Positions 10,301-18,381 of a stretch of 20,599 bases of DNA are shown in pieces; the stretch's first letter is position 1; the number at the start of each line of letters is the position of its first letter. Both the position numbers and the translations under genes were made by a program. The notes under the pieces were generated by a model, which was given only the letters and a program-made list of their open reading frames with translations, was not told the origin of the DNA and searched no databases. The DNA comes from Phoronis australis (taxonomy: Eukaryota > Phoronida > Phoronidae): the NCBI GenBank assembly GCA_002633005.1, contig NMRA01001048.1, forward strand, positions 30,911-51,509. The letters run 5' to 3'.

Positions 10301-13300
10301 AATCAGTGCTGTCAAACCGACGCGTGCATTCGAGTACCTAAGTTTGTAATGTGAAAAGGGAGAAAATACTCGTTGAAAAAGTATCCGCGAGTTTGCTAGA
10401 TCTGACTTTCTACATGTATGACTGTCATCAAAATCATTAAAGATTTAAACTAACTCCGAGCGCATACTCCCTTCATTTTTTGTTAGCAGCCCAAACTTAG
10501 CAACTTTAAACTCGACCTTTGAAAATCATATTGTAGAAAGAAAATCCGTGAAACGTTGTCCTAGCCGAATGACGTATTCGTATGCGCGGGAACAGTCAGT
10601 GCAAATTTCACAAAAATGTGGTACTTACGCTGTTTACATACTCAACAATTTTTCATGAAATGAAAAGCCTCGAAATAATTCTCAACTCCGTGCGAGTTTC
10701 CATCAGGCAATTCGAGTTTGCTCCCCAATACCTTCCATGTACGAGGAAAATATGTCAGTCACAAAACGACACGCGTGTCATCATAATGTTAACTTTCTTT
10801 CAGAGGTATAAAACAAAGCCGGAATTTCGTTTTTACACATTGAGAAAAGGTATTTTTTGAAAACTGAATCTGTTGTTGCGTAAAATGAGAGTGACTCATT
10901 ACATAGGCTGCCTGTCATTGCCAAACCAGCACGGTTGTTTGTAGTGTGGCGCTGTGATGGGTGCTAGCCTGAACTGTGGACGCTTAATTGGAAATTCTCA
11001 AAAGTTGAGGGGGAACGCTTAGAAGAGTGGTGAGCACTTATTATGATAATGAAACACTTCAAAAGGAGGGAGTAGCATGAGTGGCACACCATAGGGGGAC
11101 TATAGTCCTCCACTTTTTTCAGTGCTGCGCCGCCCATGTTTAGGCGCATGCGTGAGCATAGTCGTTAACCTGAGAGCGGTAATAAGAAATGGAAGGACTT
11201 GCAATAGTAAGAATTAATTGTTATTATAATACGATTTTGCGAGGCAAACTCCATCTAGTATGCGTGACTTGCTGGCTATCGCTACCACCTACACTGTATC
11301 TTTTTAGCTACCCGAATTAAGTGAGAATCTAACTAATTTGCATAGCATTCCCACTCAGTGAGAATTTGTCTTACTGAAATTCTCACTCAGTAGGAATGCT
11401 ATGCAAATTAGTGAGAATTTGTGTTACGGAAATTCTCAGTGAGTGAAAATCTCTCTGGGTGAGAATTTTGAACTTAGAAAATTTTGTGTGTGCCTTTTAT
11501 ACAGACACTGACTGAATAGATGAGAGATCAAAGCTTTTTTGGTAACCAAAACACTGCTTATTTTTGTAAGTTTATCTTGAAATTTGACTAAGGATACAAA
11601 TTAATTGCAAATTGTGAAATATAGCAGACATAAAATATAATGCCTTTGGTGAATCAGCAAAATACTGAAAACTCAGATGTCAACACAGAATGAAGACATC
11701 AGTCTAATACTCGTGCTTCATGCTCTCTACAAGATGTATGAAATGTACTAACCTTAAGCTTATTAACACGCAAAATCAGTCCAGGGTCACTTATGGTTGA
11801 CTTGCAGACAAACTGTTCAGTAATTTTACAATATTTGTGAGAAAAACATCAACAATCTTCAAGCTATTTCCCCAACTGCTCATTCCTGGCACCATTTTAG
11901 TTTGAATTCAGAAATCTGGTTCAACTGAAATTTCTACAGTTACAGCCAATCAAGTTGTTTGTTTATCTTAAATTCTCACTCAATTCTCACTCAGATTTTT
12001 TCGAAGTTTGAAATTCTCACTGATTCTCACTTAGAATTTTTCTAAGACCAAAATTCTCACTGGATTCTCACTGTTACACAACATTTTCTCACTCATTCTC
12101 ACTGACTGCCCCTGTTGTTCAATTCCCACTGCGTTCTCACTGGCATTTCTAACTATAACTGGTGATTTAGTGAGAATCTATCTGGAATCTAACTGGAATC
12201 CAGTGAGATTCTCACTTTCTTTTTCGTAAGGGGGCCGCTTCAGTCGGAACAAGATTCTTTCTATTGGTGTCAGAAAATTAATTTACTGAGTGTTCCGGTA
12301 GGGAAAAATCGGCGGAGGGTGTATGAAGAGAAGAATAAAAAGTTCGTTAACTTATTTTGCTTTTCCCGATTTAGATGCCGAATAGCTGGCTATGGGAATA
12401 GAGCATCGGGCGAAGTGAACATCGACCCGGGGAACATCGGAATACGAAGATATCAGTTTCGTCCCGAGGAATATCTTTAAGCTTCAGGTATTTTATAACC
12501 GCCGGGAACTTTAAATTCATTGCCAAATAAACCATTGACACTCGGGTGCATAACAGAGCCACGTTGATATACTCTTTCAATGAGGACTGTCGCTGTTCTC
12601 TTTTAATGAGCAGCGGAATGGTGCATACGCGTGAGTTCACGCACTTGAATCGCTGAAGTAGGCCTGCACTTTACGTTGACAACAACATGTGACAGACGAC
12701 TCATATGTCGCACATGTAGACGTAGAAACAATTAAATGCTTTGAGAATTTCTTGGGGACTCAGAAATTAATCTGCTGAAAGTAAAGACGTGGCTGTCGTT
12801 TGGCGATTATAATAGGGTGGTCATTTTCACGTTTGCAGCCTTTTGCGGTAAAAAACAAGACGCTTATACGCACATTTCCAAGTAGCGATCGCCTGCCGCC
12901 CATCCGCTTGTGCGCTAACAACTGCGCCGACCAGTGTCGCAGTGAGATATCAGGGATATTGTCATAAACATTTGATAATAAGGGCATCTCACGTGAAAAA
13001 ACAAAATTTTCCAACACAAATTTTGGTAAAAGTTGATCATTTAAGCGTTAGTAGAAACACCGCTGTTATGTGACGTTTTATCACGTGTTATGCCGTGGTG
13101 CGAAACTTTCTTCGGAGCATCCGGAAATTTGCACGGTCAAGTAGCCCAAAATGTTAGCCAATGAAATACGTCAAAGATCGATTATGCATTATCCCATGTT
13201 CACGAGACATGTTGTCAAGTTATCCGGAGGGCTATTTCTCGGAGCTTTTGACTTGATTTGGCAACAACACAGTAACGGTCAGATTCATACGAATTGCTTT

Positions 13301-16300
13301 ATATTTGCCACTAGGTATCTGCCACGAAGTGTGAAAACTCAGCTCGCGTACGATGGAAATTCCAGGTCGCACTTTGCAACTTGATAAGAGGCTGGCAAAA
13401 ATCTCAACTCGCATTTCTAAATTTCAGGTCGCATTTGCGACCTGCAGGTCATTATGTCGAGCCCTGCTCTTACAAAACCGATATAAAAGTCTACTACTTT
13501 TATGCTCTCCACCACAAACAGGCTTAGTCTATAATAATGTCAGTTTAGCACTGATTGAACTTACTGCCTGTTGCCATTATTCTCCTTTGTATGGGCTGTT
13601 ATTGGTTGGTATGAAAACAGCTACTCACCAATTCAGCGTGAAACTTTCTAACAACGTTATCTGATGTCACAAACTCGGATGTTTTTGTTACGGTAACATT
13701 ACCATAGCTCAAACTACGTTGAAAGGAATCGGGCCAGTAGCAATTCTGTAAAAACAAGTAAAATTCCCCAAATATTCCTGGTAAGGATTGAAAAGAAGTG
13801 CTAACAAGAACAACGCGGAGCATTGAAATGCGCCCACAAACGCACCGCAAACGGTGTACTACTAGAGTTGTTTATTTGTATCATAAAAATGGCCACTAAA
13901 TGGCGCAAAACATCCAATCCGTCTGAAAATGGAACATGCCATCGCTTCTTTAATAGAAAGCTACACACCAAATTTTATTAAAATCTGTCAAGGAACTTCA
14001 GAGAAACAAAGGAAAGCGGAAAAAATGAAATTGACACTTGGGGGCACAGGGTACAACTAAAAGTCGTCGTCTATTGTTAGCTTAAAAATACCCTAACTTA
14101 ATTTAATAAAGATCCTACGGTGGGTTTAGGAGATACAGCTATGGGCGCAAACCAAAACAAAACCATCACTAGGAAGCGCCACAATAGTCGAAGTCGTGAT
14201 CATCAACCGTCCTCTTCACACTGAGAACATATGCACCAATTTTCAAAATCATCCTTAGAACGGTTTGGTTGATAAAGGATGGACGCCAAAAACTCGAGCA
14301 CAGTAAAAATTACCACTAGGTGGCGCCAAATAGCTTGAATCTAACTGAAAACGGGAGGATAGATACCAATAGATACCTATGTTCCAAATTTTATGAAACT
14401 CCGCTGAGGACCTTTGAATATACAGAGGTAAACGTAAAAAACTAAAATTGCCACTAGGGGGCACACTGGTGGTCAGATCCGTGTGAAAGTCGTCGTCGTC
14501 CGATGTCAACATCATATGAATACACTTGCTAAATCTAGTAAAGATCCCGGGAACGGTAAAGGAGATACAGCCATGGGAGCAAAAAAAAACTGCCACCAGG
14601 AGGTGCCACAGTAGTTGAAGTCATCGGAAAATCATCACCATGCGTGCGTTCAGTAGGGCTAGGACCTACGTTAGGACCTAGCTAATATCTAGTCAAAGTC
14701 ACGTGTACTCATTTGAAATACACCCTTAGAGCGGTTTGGTTGATAGAGGAGTCAGACGCCAAAAACACTTGAAAGCAGTAAAAATGGCCACTACTAGGTG
14801 GTGCAAACCATGTCGAATCCACCCAAAAATGAGAGGATAGTGTCATCTCACTAATAGATGCCTATATTCCAAATTTTATGAAAATGCGTTGAGGACCTCC
14901 GAAGATAAAGAGATAAACGTACAAAAACTAAAATTGTCACTAGGGGGCACACCGGCAATCGGAGAGGTCCGAAATTTGTCGTCATTCATCGTCAGCTTGA
15001 TAGAAACACTTCTGCTAAATCTCATCAAGATCTTGTGAGGGGTTTCGGAGATACAGCTGTGGACGCCGGACGCCCAGACAGAAATGATGGCAATATGCGA
15101 CCACACATAAATGTGTGGGTGCATAAAAATGATTTGTCAGATAACGAGGCAAATGTCAATAATACCAAGGTCTTATCGTAATCCCAATGCACACATATGG
15201 CTACGGTTCTTTTACAGGGTTTGGTTGGGGAGGGTCGAAATACTGAAAATGAAATTATATAACTAGAGAGCGCAAAACCATTTGGAGCCATCCAAAGCTG
15301 GGTAAAGTCTGCCAAATCCATGACTGGAAAATATTTGTCAACTTACTTTCAAGAGGATTTCTCAACTCAGGTGACTTTCAAGTTGGTAGAATAGAGGCAG
15401 ATGCAAAAAGTACCATTTAATGGGGTCTATGACAGGCGGAAGCTGTTGAAAGGAATATCGGTGCTTTACTTTCTGACACTTTAACTTCAAAACAACTGTG
15501 AAAAGGTATAGCAAAAACAGGAGATATACTATTATAGCCTGCCTGGTCACATGCAGGTGACAGTAACCAAAATTGAATGACGTGTTTGTTAAAATGTCTA
15601 CTTGAAAATTATTTCTACTTACATGACGTCTTTTAGCATCCTGCTCTAGCATAACAACCACGGATACATTCTCCTCCCATATCATCCGCCAAAAGTCATT
15701 CACGGTATGACCTAGAGGTTCTTGAGCTGCGATGAATTTCCACCTGTGGCCCTGGAGGGCAAATTATAGGAAATAGGTAAAGCCAACATCACTGCATTGA
15801 GTTTGAGAGAATGTAATTTTTCTCCTGATTTTGGGCCATGGACTTAAATCAGAAGAAATGCCTATACGTGACAAAATTCTTGTGCTAGTGCTTAAACCAA
15901 ATCAAATTCCTTTAGGTATTTATAGAACCATACATATAATAAAACACCCAAAGTATTATTGTAAAGCTGATCAGAGTCTTATAGGTTAAATCAACAACCT
16001 AATAAGAACTGGAATCCAAATTACCTCAAATTGAGAAAAGTATAACCTTTGGCGAAAACGACGAAATACTAATCTCTTCATCACCAAATTCAAAATTTAT
16101 CATTGTCACTAGTGGTGATTCAAGTGAACCTTTTCACGTGGCAGTAAAATATGGTGACTCTAGCAAATAATATAATTAAAAACATGAAAATTCATATAGT
16201 TAGACAGAGCAACAAATACTAAAATTCTAGCTATTAGCACAATGGCAACAATGCATCATAAACTTAGCTTTAACGACACCGAAAAGGGTAATGCAATTTA

Positions 16301-18205
16301 GCCCACCAATAAAGATGAACGTAACAATTTTAAGTTGTTTTTGCGAGGCACTAGATAAGCTGCGTGTTTTCACTTTAAACAAATGCATAAGACAACGCAG
16401 TACTGTAACGAAGACAGCTACCATTGAAGTGACACCTACAGGCATGTAACTTGCATTGATGTAATCTGACCCATCGTCATTGCCCACAAGGAGAAGTTTC
16501 ACTCTTGTTCGGTCAACTGAAAAGTTACAAAAGTGCTGTCATATAGATTACCACTGCTCTACATAGACTATAATTTTCTCACATGACCTGGAATGTGTTA
16601 CGAAACAACTGCTTAATATCACCGAATATGTATTTTTTGATATTAAATGGGCAAATCACAAAGTAGAAATCCATACATTTTATCGTCTGCAAAACACTAA
16701 ATGCGCACCAACCAAGCAAAGCCGGAATTCCACGAAGATGACAAGATTATGATTGACAAATTGGGTGTCACAACTGTACGTATTCCTAGACGGAAGGACA
16801 TGCAAACAACTTCTTAAACGAACCCGTCTTCGGCAGCGGATTTCATATCCACGTTCATTCAAACGGAGACGAGCCCCAACACAAGAAACGCGGTGAGACT
16901 GTCTAGCTGTGCTGTCTCAGTCAATTCAGTGCTCACGCGAAGCCTTGCTAACTGTTATTTACGAACATTTTTAAGGTTAAATATTACAACCTGAAAGACT
17001 ATTTGTTAGACTCTATAACTTAAATATTTGTTACGAAAGCTGGATGCAATTTACAATTATTCAGTTTAAAATATAACTATTAACAAAAGGTATCTGTGAG
17101 TTTACCTTACGTTGCGCAAGCGTGTTTTTACAACGTTGCGTCATGTGGTTGAAAGTAGGACACGTGGAGTTTTTCGGAAAAAAGATTGTTTTTACGACTC
17201 ATGTGAGAAAACAAAAGTCTTGCGATTTTGACAAAATTTCCAAGAGGTTTTGCCCCAGTCATAAACCTGAGACGAGTGCAGGATTCTCTAATTTTATATT
17301 ATTATGTAAACTCAGAAGTTTAATATAATCTGCTAATTCACCAAGAGATTTCGGTAATCAAGATAAGGCCACAAAAGCAGTCACTGGTCAATGGTCGCGG
17401 CTCACTTTTCAAAAAAATGCACCTGAGGCAAGCACAATAGAGTGATGCGTAAGTAGTTTGTTTCTTCTTTTACTCATTGCTTGGCAAATCCTGGCGTTCT
17501 AAACCCTATGTGCTTTTGTGCCAAACACGGCTGAAATTGGTGCAGACAGGCAATGTTTTTATCTTTTTCTTTCTAAAGAACACGTCTCAAAATGAGTTGG
17601 GATAGAAATCAAAGGCAGTTGTGATTTTTTGGCCTAAATATATAGCTGGTTACTCAGGTAGTCGGGTCAATCGGATATTGTTTACACAAACTCTTAAGTG
17701 TGGGAGACTTGTGTTGAACTGAATTTCACATTCCGGTATGCAAGGCGACCAGAGTTCACCAAGACTAAACCCCAACAACTTCTTTCATTCAGATATTTTC
17801 AGTTGTCAATTTTTTGCACTGTTCTCTTCAATAACCCATAGTGCAACAGTCGCATAATGACAAAGCAATGGCAAAACATATTTTATACGTTCAGCAAAAT
17901 TTTGTGTAATTCCAGCAGAGGTCATTTTTACAAAGCTACCGGCTGATATCTGCATCTAAGATACAGGAAAACTGTATGCCAGTGGCACTGAAAATTGTTT
18001 AATTAATCACTACTCTATGACGGACTGCAACTGTGATATCAGAAATGCCAATCGAGAGACAGCAAAAATATGAGGAGTTAGATCCCTGACTGAAGTCAGT
18101 GCAACTATACTCACATGGCAAAATATGTCCAAATCTGTTCTTGGTCTTATTGGTTAATAGCTGACCAACAGAGGTCGGTGATGAGGTGGACATTTTCTGG
18201 ATGGC
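4202..18205 (-). CDS. Receptor-type protein tyrosine phosphatase domain, seven exons, predicted pseudophosphatase (partial gene)
   Basis: Seven exons joined 18205-18115, 16516-16440, 15751-15623, 13745-13629, 7424-7276, 6779-6644, 4369-4202 encode about 289 codons without a stop. The PTP motifs follow in family order: NKTKNRFGHILPFD (pTyr loop), DRTRVKL, SDYINASYMPG, NDFWRMIWEENVSVVVML, CYWPD, HYSGWPNNGCP (WPD loop), PIVVHCSSGAGQTGVF (P-loop) and MVQSDMQYIF (Q-loop). Family members hydrolyse phosphotyrosine on the cytoplasmic side of the plasma membrane using the P-loop Cys and Arg and the WPD Asp. Here Asp is Asn and Arg is Gln, and the pTyr-loop Tyr is Phe, so little or no catalysis is expected. 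FIHD after the Q-loop resembles first (D1) domains of tandem receptor PTPs, while IDRLL resembles the single-domain R3 type, so the subfamily is open. Six introns range from 496 to 6204 bp. The start, ectodomain and membrane segment were not found. Clean splice sites and intact frames argue against a pseudogene. Confidence 0.9.
5119..5343 (-). CDS. Hypothetical 74-residue open frame with signal-peptide-like N-terminus
   Basis: It starts MHVRCRWLLLLGLTASG, a basic start followed by a hydrophobic core, and holds a second hydrophobic stretch near residues 33-62. It lies just downstream of the promoter-like island on the same strand. No family is recognised, no strong donor site is seen inside it, and it could be chance. 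Confidence 0.15.
   Translation of the reverse strand: MHVRCRWLLLLGLTASGLRFSMCRRNGIQSAIFVTANVFSIAFHVFQLIVTFFVFYFVTRVLQFKRSDHVTHSE
5380..6010. promoter_or_regulatory. Promoter-like CpG-richer island inside an intron
   Basis: CpG dinucleotides are clearly denser here than in the flanks. Visible elements are TATAAAA on the minus strand (5664-5658), a full cAMP-response element TGACGTCA (5741-5748), and an E2F-like palindrome TTTTCGCGAAAA (5994-6005). A GTGAGT donor-like site lies on the minus strand from 5379, and a minus-strand frame starting at 5343 opens with a signal-peptide-like stretch (MHVRCRWLLLLGLTASG). These fit a nested minus-strand or bidirectional promoter, but an unrelated insertion is equally possible. 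Confidence 0.35.
6644..6779 (-). CDS. PTP exon 6: P-loop with Arg replaced by Gln
   Basis: The acceptor is CTCGTATTCCACAG before 6779 and the donor is GTAAAT from 6643. The 136 bp complete the Ser codon and add 45 residues. Together with exon 5 it gives HCSSGAGQTGVFICIDRLL. The consensus is HC-x5-R-(S/T)-G, so the phosphate-binding Arg is Gln (CAG) while Cys, the glycines and Thr are kept. A helix follows (VDILSMVLEMREHRCHMVQSD), with the Q-loop MVQ in place. A one-step CGG to CAG change would explain the substitution. Confidence 0.93.
6915..7030. mobile_element. Short CAG...CTG-ended nonautonomous element
   Basis: It begins CAGGGGCAGATCCAGGATTT and ends TTTAAACCTGCCACTG, so the ends are imperfect inverted repeats (CAGGGGCAG against CAGTGGCAG). 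An internal G-run and C-run (near 6990-7016) are also inverted. The flanks are ATCTA and ATCTG, which may be a decayed 5-bp target duplication. This type of small element is widespread in invertebrates; the superfamily is unclear. It lies in the intron between PTP exons 5 and 6. Confidence 0.55.
7276..7424 (-). CDS. PTP exon 5: WPD loop and start of the P-loop
   Basis: The acceptor is CATGTTGCAG before 7424 and the donor is GTATGT from 7275. The 149 bp encode 49 residues plus two bases. It starts GSETRTIIQLHYSGWPNNGC and ends RGPIVVHC plus AG. The general-acid Asp of WPDxGxP is Asn (codon AAT), and the following His is also Asn. The P-loop is split after the nucleophilic Cys, and the dangling AG completes a Ser codon with the next exon, restoring HCS. 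Confidence 0.93.
8690..9255 (+). repeat. Interspersed repeat with CTCF-like core, copy A
   Basis: It shares ordered blocks with the 13870-15130 array: a TCATCxATTGTCACxTTCA block, CCACTAGGTGGCA followed by CCACAGTAGT, GAGCGGTTTxG, a CCAAATTTTATxAAAA block, and a final GATGGCA...ATGCG...ATGTGTGGG-like terminus. The core at 8795-8807 fits CCASYAGRKGGCR exactly. The 5' border is approximate and the family is unidentified. Confidence 0.7.
9632..9912. repeat. Diverged tandem duplication
   Basis: Unit one is 9632-9750 and unit two is 9751-9912. They share TTCTATxTAATT, CTTATATT, GGCGCAAGA, ATGCAGGAT, CAGTTTGAG, CACAGTCAAA and AAAATGCACC in order. Unit two has about 40 extra bases after the ATGCAGGAT block. 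No coding potential is seen. Confidence 0.8.
11320..12216. mobile_element. Nested foldback-like element built of AGTGAGAAT motifs
   Basis: Copies of AGTGAGAAT and its complement ATTCTCACT cluster at both ends: mixed orientation at 11320-11466 and mainly ATTCTCACT at 11970-12216. The intervening 500 bp lack the motif. The left cluster includes a 79-bp stem-loop. The layout resembles a foldback-type element with inverted, internally repetitive ends. No protein is encoded and no target duplication was identified. Confidence 0.6.
11333..11411. repeat. Long stem-loop, 35-bp arms
   Basis: Arms 11333-11367 and 11377-11411 are inverted copies with two mismatches, separated by a 9-bp loop. Each arm contains CTAATTTGCATAGCATTCC or its complement plus an AGTGAGAAT motif. 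Confidence 0.92.
13629..13745 (-). CDS. PTP exon 4: YWPD and following beta strands
   Basis: The acceptor is GTTTTTACAG before 13745 and the donor is GTGAGT from 13628. The 117 bp give 39 residues, phase 0 at both ends. It reads NCYWPDSFQRSLSYGNVTVT and ends VVRKFHAEL, matching the family pattern YWPxxGxxxYGDITV...IRxF. The exon lies only 160 bp from the right end of the 3.5-kb TIR element, which sits in the following intron. Confidence 0.9.
13746..15622 (-). other. Intron between PTP exons 3 and 4
   Basis: Donor GTAAGT and acceptor TTACAG. Most of it (13870-15130) is the CTCF-motif repeat array. 15130-15622 shows no gene or repeat I recognise. Confidence 0.8.
13870..15130 (+). repeat. Tandem array with CTCF-like cores, copy B
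   Basis: About three units of 420-480 bp. Full units carry three CTCF-like cores in the same orientation. First core: 13893 (one mismatch), 14313-14325 (exact CCASYAGRKGGCR), and 14785 onward (3-bp insertion). Second core: 14034 (two mismatches), 14451-14463 (exact), 14937-14949 (one mismatch). Third core: 14166 and 14593 (diverged). Between them recur CCAAATTTTATGAAA, GAGATACAGC and AGCGGTTTGGTTGATA. The last unit is cut short and ends in the same terminus as the 8690-9255 copy. Confidence 0.8.
15623..15751 (-). CDS. PTP exon 3: FIAAQ and DFWRMIWE core
   Basis: The acceptor is TTTGCCCTCCAG before 15751 and the donor is GTAAGT from 15622. The 129 bp give 43 residues, phase 0 at both ends. 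It encodes KFIAAQEPLGHTVNDFWRMI and then WEENVSVVVMLEQDAKRRH, the hydrophobic core of the PTP fold. The family's usual TQGPL is AQEPL here, with Gly replaced by Glu. The next exon starts NCYWP, so RRHNCYWP aligns without a gap to RVKCDQYWP of active members. Confidence 0.93.
15752..16439 (-). other. Intron between PTP exons 2 and 3
   Basis: Donor GTAGGT and acceptor CTCCAG. No repeats or other genes recognised. An open frame runs from exon 2 into it, which is a shadow. Confidence 0.85.
16440..16516 (-). CDS. PTP exon 2: DxxRVKL and DYINASY motifs
   Basis: The acceptor is TAACTTTTCAG before 16516 and the donor GTAGGT starts at 16439. The 77 bp begin with two bases that complete the Phe codon from the previous exon. 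It encodes DRTRVKL, an acidic turn NDDGS, then DYINASYMP. This is the signature strand region of classical PTPs. Choosing the donor after CCT, rather than the next GT four bases on, gives YMPG across the junction, which matches the family's YIPG. Confidence 0.92.
16517..18114 (-). other. Intron between PTP exons 1 and 2
   Basis: Donor GTGAGT and acceptor TTTTCAG; the phase-1 join restores Phe in LPFD. It has a slightly CpG-richer patch at 16700-16930 with a 38-codon plus-strand frame (16701-16817). Otherwise nothing is recognised. Confidence 0.8.
18115..18205 (-). CDS. PTP exon 1 of those visible: pTyr-recognition loop
   Basis: The acceptor is a pyrimidine-rich tract ending TTGAATCAG before 18205. 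The donor is GTGAGT at 18114-18109. The 91 bp encode 30 residues plus one base (phase 1) and end NKTKNRFGHILP. This is the family's first motif, NxxKNRY, with Phe for the Tyr that normally stacks on the phosphotyrosine ring. The leftover T joins TT of the next exon to give TTT, Phe, producing the expected LPFD. The reading frame stays open upstream of the acceptor to 18271, and another AG lies near 18289, so the 5' border is less certain than the 3' border. A preceding exon must exist but was not found. Confidence 0.82.
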
Positions 18206-18381
18206 CTGATTCAAGAACAGAATAAGAGTAAATGCCATTAACACTTTCCATTTTAAAAAGGGAATTTCCACTCATTCCCTTTTTGTGCCTGAAAAATTGC
18301 AGATTTTTTCTGCGCCTAGATTTCCATAATTTTGGCTTAAAAATTGATATATTCCATTGAATTTGAGCCTTCTGTTAATCA

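Larger units (their letters stand above)
10000..13466. mobile_element. 3.5-kb DNA transposon-like element with inverted ends and 5-bp target duplication
   Basis: The left end is CAGGGCTCGACGTTATGA. The reverse complement of the right end is CAGGGCTCGACATAATGA. Both ends carry repeated subterminal AGGTCGCA motifs in inverted or direct forms. The bases on each side are CTCTT (9995-9999 and 13467-13471), a perfect 5-bp duplication. CAGGG ends with subterminal repeats recall hAT elements, but hAT usually makes 8-bp duplications, so I leave the superfamily open. No transposase is recognisable in the interior; only frames under 100 codons exist. It carries a nested AGTGAGAAT element. Confidence 0.75.
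7425..13628 (-). other. Intron between PTP exons 4 and 5 (6.2 kb)
   Basis: Donor GTGAGT and acceptor TTGCAG; the flanking exons are phase 0. It is the largest intron. It contains an AT/TG-rich stretch (7434-7495), one CTCF-motif repeat copy, a tandem duplication, and the TIR element with its nested repeat. Stretches 7500-8690 and 9260-9630 show no gene or repeat I recognise. Confidence 0.8.

Noticed and set aside
12371-13017. Two minus-strand frames (89 and 85 codons) as transposase remnants of the TIR element
   Set aside because: No recognisable transposase motif, zinc finger or catalytic residues are visible, so I do not annotate them.
13599-13850. The whole 83-codon minus-strand frame as a separate gene
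   Set aside because: Only 13745-13629 matches the PTP family and it is bounded by clear splice sites; the rest is intron read-through.
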